From Catenuloplanes niger (GTDB taxonomy: Bacteria > Actinomycetota > Actinomycetes > Mycobacteriales > Micromonosporaceae): a stretch of DNA of 64,000 nt. The translations under genes and the position numbers were made by a program. The first letter of the stretch is position 1. Every line of letters starts with the position of its first letter. Below the pieces are notes generated by a model that saw only the letters and a program-made list of their open reading frames with translations, did not search any database and was not told where the DNA came from. The stretch lies in contig NZ_JAVDYC010000001.1 of assembly GCF_031458255.1 (NCBI RefSeq), forward strand, positions 434,001 through 498,000, read 5' to 3'. Of the stretch, positions 52,407-61,175 are shown piece by piece.

Positions 52407-53308
52407 CCGCTTCGGTGCGGCTGGCCAGCGGGGACACCGACGTGGCCGAGTACGTGTGGGATCCGGCGGAGCTGCCCCGCACCGTGTCGCCACGCCCGTT
52501 CCTGCACCCGGTCCGCACGCTGTCCGGCGTGCGGGTGACCGACGTGATGCCGGGCGATCACCTGCACCACCTCGGGGTCAGCATCGCGGTGCCGGACCTG
52601 GCCGGCCACAACTTCTGGGGCGGGCGCACGTTCGTCCGCACGGCCGGGCCGCGACCGCTGGACAACCACGGCGTGCAGCGGCACGACCGGTGGGACGCAC
52701 GAACGGCGGACGCGGTCGAGGCGCGGCTCGTCTGGCACGGCGCGGACGGCGGGTCGCTGGTGCGGGAACGGCGGCGGATCGCGGTGCTGCCACTGCCCGC
52801 CTGGGGCTGCTGGGCGCTGGACGTCGCGTTCACGCTGGAGAACGTGACCGCGGAGCCGCTGTCGTTCGCCAGCCCGGCCGTCAACGGGCGGCCGGGTGCC
52901 GGCTACGGCGGGTTCTTCTGGCGGGCGCCGTCCATCAACACCGGCACCGGCACCGGCACCGGCACCGGCACCACGGTGGCCAGCGCGTTCGGGCCGGACC
53001 GGCGGGGTGTGCGGTGGCTGCACGGCCGGACCGCGGACTGGCTCGCGCTCTGCGGGCACGGCGCCGGGCGTACCCGCTGGTCACTGCTGTTCGTGCCGGC
53101 CGACGAACGCACCCGGGCGGACCCGTGGTTCGTGCGCACCGGCGACTACGCGGGCGTCGGCTCCTGCCTGGCCTGGGAACGGCCGCTGGTCGTACCCGCC
53201 GGAGAGACGCTGTCCCGTCGTATCATCACGGTCGTCGCCGACGGCACGCTCGGCGTGGCCGAGGCGGCGGAGCTCTCGACGGCCGCGCTGCAGATCTCGG
53301 CGAGGTGA
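52403..53308 (+). CDS. DUF6807 (PmoA-like) protein, paralog 1
   Basis: 301 residues, cytoplasmic. Begins VWDPAELPRTVSPRPFLHPV, then DHLHHLGVSIAVPDLAGHNF, WGGRTFVRTAGPRPLDNHGV, the hallmarks of DUF6807, a beta-barrel family encoded with sugar catabolic genes. A microsatellite of (GGCACC)n codes for a run of Gly-Thr near residue 180. Overlaps the GH43 gene as GTGA. Its exact reaction is unknown; the conserved His/Asn cluster suggests an enzyme or ligand-binding site. About half identical to the next gene product in the motif regions. Confidence 0.8.
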   Translation: MTASVRLASGDTDVAEYVWDPAELPRTVSPRPFLHPVRTLSGVRVTDVMPGDHLHHLGVSIAVPDLAGHNFWGGRTFVRTAGPRPLDNHGVQRHDRWDARTADAVEARLVWHGADGGSLVRERRRIAVLPLPAWGCWALDVAFTLENVTAEPLSFASPAVNGRPGAGYGGFFWRAPSINTGTGTGTGTGTTVASAFGPDRRGVRWLHGRTADWLALCGHGAGRTRWSLLFVPADERTRADPWFVRTGDYAGVGSCLAWERPLVVPAGETLSRRIITVVADGTLGVAEAAELSTAALQISAR

Positions 53309-53318
53309 AGAGGTGGTC

Positions 53319-54164
53319 GTGGTGCAGGCGATTCCGTCCGTCGACGCGTCACTCACGATCGAGCGCGGCGCCCCGCCGGTCGCGGAGTACCACGTGGGCA
53401 CGTCGCTGCCGGCCGGCGTGGCGCCCCGGCCCTACCTGCACCCGGTCCGCACGCGCGGCGGCACCGTGGTCACCGAGCTGATGCCGCCCTCGCACCGGCA
53501 CCACCTCGGCGCCGGGATCGCGGTGCCGGAGGTGGACGGCGCGAACTTCTGGGGTGGCCGCACGTTCGTCCCCGGTCACGGCCCGGTGTGGCTGGACAAC
53601 CACGGCACCCAGCTGCACACGGACTGGCTCGCGGTGGAGCCGGACGCGTTCGCCCACTCGCTCAGCTGGGTCGGTACGGACGGAACCGCGCTGCTGACCG
53701 AGCGGCGGCGGATCGCCGCGCGCCCGCTGACCGCCTCGGCGTGGGCGCTGGACGTGGCGTTCGCACTGACCAACGCGGCCGGCCGGACCGTGACGCTGCG
53801 CAGCCCGGCGGTGCTCGGGCGCGACGGCGCCGGTTACGGTGGGCTGTTCTGGCGCGCGCCGGCCCCGGCCCGGGCGTTCGGGCCGGCCGGTGACCGGATC
53901 ACGGAACTGCACGGCACCCCGGCGCCGTGGCTGGCGCTCGCCGGTCCGGCGTGGACACTCGTGTTCGCCGGCGCGGACGCGGTCACCCGGGCCGACCCGT
54001 GGTTCGTGCGGGTGCGGGACTACGCGGGCGTCGGGTCCGCGCTGGCCTGGCGGGCACCGCTGACGCTCGCCCCGGCTGCGACGGCGGCCCGGCGGTTCAC
54101 GGTGGTGGTCGCGGACGGTGAACTGTCACCCGGCGAGGCGGCCACGCTGTCCGGAGCCGCATGA
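53319..54164 (+). CDS. DUF6807 (PmoA-like) protein, paralog 2
   Basis: 281 residues. Same order of motifs as the preceding protein: APRPYLHPVRTRGGTVVTEL, SHRHHLGAGIAVPEVDGANF, WGGRTFVPGHGPVWLDNHGT and RADPWFVRVRDYAGVGSALA. Several GTG codons are in frame; 53319 is taken since GAAGAGG lies five bases upstream (53322 and 53313 are alternatives). A tandem duplicate of its neighbour, diverged enough to have a different role. Followed by the ROK gene with an ATGA overlap. Confidence 0.78.
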   Translation: MVQAIPSVDASLTIERGAPPVAEYHVGTSLPAGVAPRPYLHPVRTRGGTVVTELMPPSHRHHLGAGIAVPEVDGANFWGGRTFVPGHGPVWLDNHGTQLHTDWLAVEPDAFAHSLSWVGTDGTALLTERRRIAARPLTASAWALDVAFALTNAAGRTVTLRSPAVLGRDGAGYGGLFWRAPAPARAFGPAGDRITELHGTPAPWLALAGPAWTLVFAGADAVTRADPWFVRVRDYAGVGSALAWRAPLTLAPAATAARRFTVVVADGELSPGEAATLSGAA

Positions 54165-55804
54165 CACGGCCGGCCCGAAACGATTGCCCGCCGGAGCACC
54201 CCGACGGGCCGGGACCCGATCGCGGGGACGGTGGCACCGGGTCACCCACCCACGATCCGGCGGGACAGCCCGGTGGGCCGGCACAGACCGAATCGACGGT
54301 ACGGTCCGAGCCCGCACCGCAGCCCGGGTCCGCGACGGAGACCGAGCCGGTAACGCAGGCCGGAACCACAGCGGAAACCGAGCCGGTAGCGCACGCCGGA
54401 CCCACCGCGCCCGGACCCGCGGCAGCCGGTGATCTGACGGCGCAGGCCGCGTTGCGCGTCGAGGCCGGTGCGGGATGGAACACGTTCCGCGGGCCCGTGC
54501 CGTCCGATGACCTCGGCACGGCCGGGATGCCGGACGACGCCCGCGGAGGCCGGCTCGCGGCGGCCATGCCGTCCGCCGACGCGCCGGCGCGACAGCGCAG
54601 TCTGCGGGCGCACAACCTGGCGCTGGCGTTCCGGCACATCATGTCCGCGGAGCGGCCGATCTCCCGCGTCGAACTGGCCGACCGGACCGGGCTGACCCGG
54701 CCGACGATCACCCGGATCGTGGAGGAACTGCTGGCCGGACAGTTGATCACCGAGTCGGGGCCGGCCCGGTCGCAGAGCGCGGGACGGCCCCGGGTCGGGC
54801 TGACGCTCTCCGCCCGCGGGCCCGCGGGCCTCGGGCTGGACATCCGCGCGGACCGCCTCGCCGCCTGCCTGGTCGACCTGACCGGAACCGTGCGGCACCT
54901 GGTGTTCCGGCCGGTGCCGCGGGTGGACGGGCCCGCCCCGGAGCTGCTCCGCGCGCTCGGCGGCCTGGCGGCCGAGGTCATGACGCAGGCCGGTACGTCC
55001 GGGCTGGAGGTCGTCCGGGCGACGCTGGCGGTGCCGGGCGCGGTCTCGGCGGGCACACTGGTGCGCTTCGCGCCCCCGCTGGGCTGGCGGGACGTCGACG
55101 CGGGCACGCTGCTGCGGGCACAACTCGCGGCAGCCACCGCCCGGCCGACGACCGCGGACCCGGCCGCTGATCCGGTCGGCGGGTACCGGGGAGCGGCGGC
55201 CGGGGTGCCGGCCGGGGTGGAGAACGAGGCGAACCTCGCGGCGCTGGCGGAGCTGTACTCGGGGGAGAGCGCGGACTTCGTCTACGTCTCCGGCGCGCTC
55301 GACCTCGGCGCCGGCATCGTGCTCGGCGGGCGCCTGCTGCGTGGTGCCCGCGGGTGGAGCGGCGAGCTCGGCCACGTCACCGTCGATCCGGACGGCCGGG
55401 AGTGCGCCTGCGGTGCGCGCGGCTGCCTGCAGACCTGTGCCGGGCTCGAGGTGCTGCGCGCCGCGGCCGGGCACCGCGACCTGCTGACCGCCGCGGACGC
55501 CGGCACACCGGAGATGACCGCGGCGCTGGAGACCGCCGGCACCGCGCTCGGCATCGCGCTGGCCGGCCTGGTCAACCTGGTCGACGTGGGCACGGTCCTG
55601 CTCGGCGGCTCCTACGCGGTGCTCGCGTCCTGGCTGACCGCGCCGATCGAGACGGAGCTGCGCCGGCGCGCGCTGAGCAGCCGGTGGGCGCCGATCGAGG
55701 TCCGCCCGGCCCAGCTCGGCCCGGACGCCGCCGTGATCGGTGCCGCGCTCACCTCGGTGGAGGACGTGCGGCGTGACCCCGCGTCCTGGCTGAACCGGAC
55801 CTGA
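54161..55804 (+). CDS. ROK-family regulator/kinase with unusual N-terminal extension
   Basis: 547 residues, where ROK repressors are normally about 400. Residues 1-140 are a low-complexity Pro/Thr/Gly region with imperfect repeats (ATETEPVTQAGTTAETEPVA). Then a winged helix (SRVELADRTGLTRPTITRIV), the ROK sugar-kinase-like domain with DLGAGIVLGGRLLRGARGWS, and the zinc motif CACGARGCLQTCAG near residue 415. ROK regulators bind a sugar or sugar phosphate and control adjacent operons. ATG 54161 overlaps DUF6807-2 by four bases. A later start (M at about 135) would give the usual length, so the extension could be mis-assigned. Confidence 0.85.
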   Translation: MTRPARNDCPPEHPDGPGPDRGDGGTGSPTHDPAGQPGGPAQTESTVRSEPAPQPGSATETEPVTQAGTTAETEPVAHAGPTAPGPAAAGDLTAQAALRVEAGAGWNTFRGPVPSDDLGTAGMPDDARGGRLAAAMPSADAPARQRSLRAHNLALAFRHIMSAERPISRVELADRTGLTRPTITRIVEELLAGQLITESGPARSQSAGRPRVGLTLSARGPAGLGLDIRADRLAACLVDLTGTVRHLVFRPVPRVDGPAPELLRALGGLAAEVMTQAGTSGLEVVRATLAVPGAVSAGTLVRFAPPLGWRDVDAGTLLRAQLAAATARPTTADPAADPVGGYRGAAAGVPAGVENEANLAALAELYSGESADFVYVSGALDLGAGIVLGGRLLRGARGWSGELGHVTVDPDGRECACGARGCLQTCAGLEVLRAAAGHRDLLTAADAGTPEMTAALETAGTALGIALAGLVNLVDVGTVLLGGSYAVLASWLTAPIETELRRRALSSRWAPIEVRPAQLGPDAAVIGAALTSVEDVRRDPASWLNRT

Positions 55805-55834
55805 CCGGGCATCCAAGCGCCGGCGCGCATCGGT

Positions 55835-55860
55835 CGGCCCGGCACCGTGGTGCCGGGCCG
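55835..55860. terminator. Terminator after the ROK gene
   Basis: CGGCCCGGCACC-GT-GGTGCCGGGCCG is a near-perfect hairpin 31 bp after the ROK stop, between convergent genes. Confidence 0.65.
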
Positions 55861-55889
55861 GGGCGGTGAGTGCCCGCGGTCTTTCCCGG

Positions 55890-55978
55890 CCGACCGCGGA
55901 ACGTGCAGGGAGGAGCCCTGGCGACGACCGTTGCCCGCGGGAGCACCGGGAAGGTGACCGCGCCGGAAGCGGGCAGAG
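55890..55978. repeat. Dispersed 89-bp element, copy B
   Basis: Second copy of the element at 37896-37984 (about 12 mismatches in 89 bp), again in a convergent intergenic gap, here between the ROK gene and the membrane-protein gene at 56007. Confidence 0.75.
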
Positions 55979-56006
55979 AAAGCCTGTGCGCTCTGCCGCC
56001 CGGTCC

Positions 56007-56543
56007 TCAGTGGACGGACTGGGTGACGCGGTGGTCGTCGGCCGCGGTGGTGGCGGGTTCGGGTTCGGCGGGGGCGGCCAGGCCGACGGTCCACGCGGTC
56101 TGGGCGCCGAGGAGGACCAGGACGGCGAGCATGACGCCCTCGATCTGCAGCGGGGTGAGCGGCAGGCCCTCGAACGGCAGCAGCGCGACGACCGCGATCA
56201 GCAGATACACCGGGAGGCTGAGGAAGCGCAGCAGGCGGGCGCCGCGGCGGGTCATCTCGTTCTCGCGGGCGACGGCCGGGGAGAGCATCAGCACGGAGAC
56301 GGCGCCGAGGAGGCCGGCCAGCGCGAACGCGGTGCGCCAGAAGGCCGGCACGTTCGGTGCGACCTGGGCGAGCAGCGACAGCGCGCCGGGGATGAGGAAC
56401 TGCAGCGAGACCGTGTAGGCCATCCGGCGCACGCGCGGGCCGCCCTCGCGGAGCTGGCGGCGTTCGGTGACCGCCACCCACCAGAGGCCGAGGAGCGTGA
56501 AGTTGATGCCGGCGACCGCGGCGTAGAACTGACCGACGTCCAT
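56007..56543 (-). CDS. Small integral membrane protein
   Basis: 178 residues with about five helices: FYAAVAGINFTLLGLWWVAV, TVSLQFLIPGALSLLAQVAP, TAFALAGLLGAVSVLMLSPA, LPVYLLIAVVALLPFEGLPL and GVMLAVLVLLGAQTAWTVGL. Charged loops contain ERRQLREGGPRVRR. No transporter or enzyme motif. ATG 56543 (MDVGQFYAAVAGINF). The stop lies 28 bp after the dispersed element. Function unknown. Confidence 0.72.
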   Translation of the reverse strand: MDVGQFYAAVAGINFTLLGLWWVAVTERRQLREGGPRVRRMAYTVSLQFLIPGALSLLAQVAPNVPAFWRTAFALAGLLGAVSVLMLSPAVARENEMTRRGARLLRFLSLPVYLLIAVVALLPFEGLPLTPLQIEGVMLAVLVLLGAQTAWTVGLAAPAEPEPATTAADDHRVTQSVH

Positions 56544-56624
56544 GGGGCCGGAGGATAACGTGGGCGGTCCCCGGGACTGTTCTCCGGGGACCGCCGGACG
56601 ATCTCATGTGGCGACGGGAACCGG

Positions 56625-58187
56625 TCAATGCACCATGATCGGTGCGGCCGTGGGCTGGTCGTCGCCGAGGTGCGAGACCTCGCGTCGGCGCGGCAGGAAC
56701 AGTGCCGGCACCAGCGTGAACACGACCAGCGCGAACGCGACCCAGAACGTGCTGGCGAACGCGTCCGCCGCGAAGTCCAGTCCACGCTGGATCAGCGCGG
56801 GGTCGGTGCCCTGCGCGGACGCGGGGTTCAGCTGCGCGCCAATCGCGATCTGCGCCTCGGTGACCGTGCCGCCGTCCGGCAGCGGCACCGGTGTGGAGTC
56901 GTTGAGGTGACTGGTCAGCAGCACCGACATGATCGCGGTGCCGACCGAGCCGCCGATCTGCTGCAGGATGTTGACCAGCGTGGAGCCGCGTGCGACCTCG
57001 TGGCTGGTCAGCGTCTTCAGCGCGGACGTCATGATCGGCATCATGGTGCCGCCCATGCCTAGGCCCATCACGAACAGCGAGCCGCAGAGCAGCCAGTACG
57101 ACGTGTCCGCGTCCAGCTGGGTGAACGTGAACAGCCCGAGTGCGATGAACAGCAGCGCGAACGGGACGGTACGGCCGACCGGCACCCGGTCCGCGAGCGT
57201 GCCGGCGATCGGCATGGTCACCATCGCGCCGAGGCCCTGCGGCGCCATCAGCAGACCCGCGTGCAGCGTCGACTCACCACGGATCTGGAGGAAGTAGCTC
57301 GGGAAGAGCAGGCCGGCGCCCATGAACGCGACGATGAAGACGGTGATCGTGATGGAGGCGACCGCCAGGTTGCGGTTGCGGAACAGGCGCAGGTCGAGCA
57401 GCGGGTGCGCCGGCCGGAACGAGTAGAGCACGAACCCGATCACCAGCAGCCCGCCGGCGACCATCGGCGCCCACACCCGGGTCGCGGTGATGCTGCCCTC
57501 CTCGGGCAGCGACGACAGGCCGAACAGCAGCGCGGCCAGGCCCGGCGACAGCATCAGCATGCCGACGAAGTCGAACGACTCGGACGGCTCCGGCGCGTCC
57601 CTGGGCAGCACGAGGTAGGCGTAGACCAGCGCGATGATGCCGATCGGCAGGTTGATCAGGAAGATCCAGTGCCAGGTGGCCACGTCGATCAGCCAGCCGC
57701 CGAGGATCGGGCCCATGATCGGGCCGAGCAGCATCGGGATGCCGAGCACGGCCATCAGCCGGCCGATCCGCTCCGGGCCGGCCGCCCGCGTCATGATCGT
57801 CATACCGAGCGGCATCAGCATGCCGCCGCCCAGGCCCTGCAGCACCCGGAACGCGATCAGCATGGTGATCGAGTCGGCCATCGCGCAGAGCACGGACCCG
57901 ATCGTGAAGAGCGCGACCGCGGCCATGTAGAGCCGTTTGGTGCCGAACCGGTCCGCGGCCCAGCCGGTCAGCGGGATGACGGTGGCGAGCGCCAGCGTGT
58001 ATCCCGTCATGGTCCAGGCGACGCGCGCGTAGGTGGCGCCGAACTCCTCCTGGAACGTCGGCAGCGCCACGCTGACCACGGTCACGTCCAGGATCGACAT
58101 GATGGCGCCGAGCACGACGACGCCGGCGACCTTCAGGACCGCACCGTCGAGTTTCTGCGATGTCACTGGCGCTGATTGACTGTTCAT
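56625..58187 (-). CDS. DHA2-family MFS drug exporter (EmrB/QacA type)
   Basis: 520 residues, 14 predicted helices. DHA2 motifs include ILDVTVVSVALPTFQEEFGA, WTMTGYTLALATVIPLTGWA (motif D1), AADRFGTKRLYMAAVALFTI (motif A) and RVLQGLGGGMLMPLGMTIM (motif B/C region). It exports hydrophobic cations or antibiotics using the proton gradient. ATG 58187 with GGGGGAG upstream. Two AAACCATTC direct repeats (58258-58275) in front of it may be a regulator site; no TetR or MarR gene is adjacent. Confidence 0.93.
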   Translation of the reverse strand: MNSQSAPVTSQKLDGAVLKVAGVVVLGAIMSILDVTVVSVALPTFQEEFGATYARVAWTMTGYTLALATVIPLTGWAADRFGTKRLYMAAVALFTIGSVLCAMADSITMLIAFRVLQGLGGGMLMPLGMTIMTRAAGPERIGRLMAVLGIPMLLGPIMGPILGGWLIDVATWHWIFLINLPIGIIALVYAYLVLPRDAPEPSESFDFVGMLMLSPGLAALLFGLSSLPEEGSITATRVWAPMVAGGLLVIGFVLYSFRPAHPLLDLRLFRNRNLAVASITITVFIVAFMGAGLLFPSYFLQIRGESTLHAGLLMAPQGLGAMVTMPIAGTLADRVPVGRTVPFALLFIALGLFTFTQLDADTSYWLLCGSLFVMGLGMGGTMMPIMTSALKTLTSHEVARGSTLVNILQQIGGSVGTAIMSVLLTSHLNDSTPVPLPDGGTVTEAQIAIGAQLNPASAQGTDPALIQRGLDFAADAFASTFWVAFALVVFTLVPALFLPRRREVSHLGDDQPTAAPIMVH

Positions 58188-58791
58188 CGACTCCCCCGGG
58201 TAACCGAAAATTCGGGCCCAAGCCTAATCATCGCGCACCGCCGCCGGGGGCGGACGAAAACCATTCAAACCATTCGTTGGTACGGTCGTGAGCTGCGCGG
58301 AGCTTTGTTTCGAGCCGGTTTTGGCCGCTGGTCACGGCGGTTTTGCAGTGACGCCTGGGGCCGGTGTTCCCGCTGTTTTCACCACATCGGACGACGCCGG
58401 GAGGAGAGCATTGTCACTCGCGGAATAGATTCGGCGGAAAGCGAAGGTTACCGGCACGTTGCATTCATGGCCGGCGGACCACCGGCCGGGCCGAGCCGTG
58501 CCGACGGTCGGCGCGCCACGGCGTCCCCCATGGCGTCCCCACCGCGGCTCGCCGGCCGGCCGCAGGCAAGCCGCGGACACCACGATCGTCGGCGTCGTAC
58601 GGTCAGGACGAGCCCGAGGGGGTACTTGCCGCCGTGTCCACCCACTGGGCGAGTGCCGTCCGCGCGCGGCGCGCCGGGATCGCGCGGGTCGCGGGGCCAC
58701 GTGAGCCTCGACGTCGCGCCCGGTTTCGCCGTCCGGCGCACCGGCGGCCCGGTCCCGCGGAGGCCGGGTCACCGGCCACATTGGAGGAATC
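58188..58791. other. 600-bp intergenic region, no gene recognised
   Basis: Holds the divergent promoters of the exporter and the flavohaemoprotein gene. Visible items: direct repeat AAACCATTC at 58258 and 58267; a ribosome-like GGGAGGAGA (near 58400) followed by TTG and five codons to a stop. The downstream half is open in frames with Arg/Pro-rich, non-protein-like translations. Confidence 0.4.
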
Positions 58792-59959
58792 ATGCTGTCC
58801 GAGGCGAACCTGCCCGTCATCCGGGCCACGCTGCCCGTGGTCGGTGCGCACCTGGAGGCGATCACCGGCACGTTCTACGCCACCATGCTGGCCGAGCATC
58901 CGGAGCTGCGGAACACGTTCAACCGCAGCGCGCAGGCGACCGGCGAGCAGCGGTCCGCGCTGGCGGCCGCGGTCGCGGCGTACGGCGCGCACCTGGCCGG
59001 GCTCGGCGATCCGCCGGACGGGGGCGGTGGACGCGGTCGTGGAGCGGATCGCGGTGCGGCACGCCGCGCTCGGCATCCGGCCGGAGCAGTACACGCTGAT
59101 CGGCAGGTACCTGCTCGGCGCCGTCGGCACGGTGCTCGGCGACGCGGTCACGCCCGCGGTCGCGGCCGCCTGGGACGAGGTCTACTGGCTCTTCGCGGTC
59201 CGGCTGATCGGCCGGGAGGCCCGCCTCTACCAGGGCGCCGGTGTCACCGACCGGGAGCCGTTCCGGCCGGTGACCGTGCTGGCCCGGGAGCGGGCCGCGA
59301 CGGACACGGTGTCGTTCACGCTCGCCGGCGACGTCCCGTTCCGGGCCGGGCAGTACATCAGCGTGGTCGCGGACCTGCCGGACGGCACCCGCCAGATCCG
59401 GCAGTACTCGCTGTCCGGCGCGCCCGGCGAGCCGCTGTGCATCACGGTCCGGCGGGTGCCGGGCGGCGCGGTCTCCGGCTGGCTGCACGCGACCGTGCGG
59501 GCGGGCGACACGCTGACCGTCAGCCCGCCGTACGGCAGTTTCACGCTGCGGCCGGGCGACCACCCGCTGCTGCTGGCCAGCGCGGGCGTCGGGATCACGC
59601 CGATGGCCTCGATCGTGGCGCAGGTGGCGGCCGGGCAGCCGGACCGCCCGGTCACGCTCGCGCACGCGGAGCGCACGCCGGACCGGCACGCGCTGCGCGA
59701 CCGGGTGGACGCGCACGGCGCGCGGCTCACGAACTTCGATCACCTGGTCTGGTACGCCACCGAGCACGGCGCGCTGGACCCGGCGCGGTTGCCGGTCGCG
59801 CCGGACACCGAGGCGTACCTGTGCGGGCCGGTCCTGTTCATGCGCGTGGTCCGCGCCGCGCTGCTGGCCCGCGGGGTGCCGGCCGAGCGCATCCGCTGCG
59901 AGGTGTTCGGCTCCGACCGGTTCGCGGGGGTCGCCGCTGCCGCCCCGGCCCTGCCGTGA
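58792..59959 (+). pseudogene. hmp: Flavohaemoprotein (nitric oxide dioxygenase) interrupted by +1 frameshift
   Basis: The gene would encode about 389 residues. Globin domain in the first frame: MLSEANLPVIRATLPVVGAH, FYATMLAEHPELRNTFNRSA, QATGEQRSALAAAVAAYGAH, ending at LGDPPDG. After a five-G run at 59020-59024 the frame moves by one base and continues with VDAVVERIAVRHAALGI (proximal His), the FAD motif RQIRQYSLSGAPGEPL, and the NAD part SAGVGITPMASIVAQ and YLCGPVLFMRVV. Removing one G restores the whole protein (DPPDGAVDAVVERI). All catalytic residues survive, so the break is recent, a sequencing error, or phase-variable. Hmp converts NO to nitrate using NAD(P)H and oxygen. ATG 58792 after GGAGG. 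Confidence 0.9.
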
Positions 59960-59992
59960 CCGGGCCGCCGGAGCACCGCGGCGGGCACCCGG

Positions 59993-61144
59993 TCAGGCGG
60001 CCGCCTTCATCACCGGGGACGAGTAGACCGAGGAGACGCGGAAACCACCGAGCCAGTCGGTCAGGCGCGCGGCCTCCGCACGCAACAACTCGTCCTCCAC
60101 GGTGGACACCGGCTCGACCGGGCACACCCGCACCACACCGGCCCGGTCCTGCACCCAGGCGCCGACGACCCGCCCGTTCACCCACGCGGTCGTGCCGGCG
60201 TTGCCGCGCGTGTCGAAGATCAGCTCCTTGTGCGGGCCGAGGTAGAAGTCGCGGCCCTGCCAGCCCATCACGGTCGGGTCGAGCACCGGCAGCAGCGCGG
60301 CCCACGGACCCGGATCGGCCACCTCGCCGAGATCGTCCGGCAGCAGCCAACCGGTGCGGCCGCCGTCCATCGACACCTGGACCGCGCCGACCGCGGCGAG
60401 CGCGGCCCGGACCGCCGACTTCGTCGCGCCGAGCCACCAGACCAGATCGTCCTCCGTGCCCGGGCCGAACGACCACAGCCAGCGGCGCACGATCTCGCGG
60501 TAACCCTCGGCCGCGCCCGGCCACTCCGGTGTCTCGCCGAGCCAGTCCCGCATCAGCGTCCACCGGGGGCGGGACACGTGCCAGCCGCCGGTGTTCGTCC
60601 CGCGGACGATGTCGCCGGTCAGGCCGAGGTGGTTGAGCACCCGGGACGAGGCGGCGAGCCCGCCGGCCCGGACGTCGATCGTCGGCACGGCGAGCCGGAT
60701 CTCCTGCGCGGTGCGCCCCTCCGGCGCGGTGGCGAGCACGGCCAGCACCTCGGCCCGCGCCCGGTCCAGCCACTCGCCGCCGTCGGCCGTGAGCCCGTCG
60801 GCGGCCAGATCCTTCACCAGCCGGCCGCGCTCGGCCGTGGCGACCCGCGCGGACGCGGACGCCCACGCCGCGGGCAGCAGGTCACGCGGGAAGACGAAGA
60901 GCGTGCGCCGCATCGCCAGCTGTTTGACCAAGCTGCGCTCGGTGTGCAGGGCCGCGGCGAGATCGGCGGGCCGGAACCCGTCGACCCGCGCCCAGCAGGA
61001 CAGGTAGACCGTGGGCGGCTCGGTCGCGTGCAGCACGGTCACCGCACGGGTCGCGTCGGCCACGGTCGCGGCCCGGGAGCCGGGGGCCAGCGCATGCCGC
61101 ACGGCCAGGCGGGCACGGCGTTCACCGTCGGTCACGTGGCGCAT
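59993..61144 (-). CDS. Winged-helix DNA-binding domain protein (AlkZ/YcaQ-like, HTH_42)
   Basis: 383 residues. HTH_42 superfamily signatures: YLSCWARVDGFRPADLAAAL, KQLAMRRTLFVFPRDLLPAA, VLNHLGLTGDIVRGTNTGGW and the C-terminal VLDPTVMGWQGRDFYLG. The family includes the DNA glycosylases AlkZ and YcaQ that remove bulky or cross-linked bases, some self-resistance factors in antibiotic clusters. The catalytic Q-x-Q/D motif of AlkZ is not clearly present (WQGRD may correspond), so activity is uncertain. ATG 61144. Single gene. Confidence 0.83.
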   Translation of the reverse strand: MRHVTDGERRARLAVRHALAPGSRAATVADATRAVTVLHATEPPTVYLSCWARVDGFRPADLAAALHTERSLVKQLAMRRTLFVFPRDLLPAAWASASARVATAERGRLVKDLAADGLTADGGEWLDRARAEVLAVLATAPEGRTAQEIRLAVPTIDVRAGGLAASSRVLNHLGLTGDIVRGTNTGGWHVSRPRWTLMRDWLGETPEWPGAAEGYREIVRRWLWSFGPGTEDDLVWWLGATKSAVRAALAAVGAVQVSMDGGRTGWLLPDDLGEVADPGPWAALLPVLDPTVMGWQGRDFYLGPHKELIFDTRGNAGTTAWVNGRVVGAWVQDRAGVVRVCPVEPVSTVEDELLRAEAARLTDWLGGFRVSSVYSSPVMKAAA

Positions 61145-61175
61145 CGCGTCATCGTGGCACAGGGGTCCGACAATC

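Noticed and set aside
58395-58430. Leader or start codon after GGGAGGAGA near 58400
   Set aside because: TTG frame is only five codons and no downstream gene in frame; not enough support to call.
60000-60636. Plus-strand continuation of the Hmp first frame to 60636
   Set aside because: After the frameshift the translation is Arg/Gly/Pro-rich noise and then antisense to the winged-helix gene.
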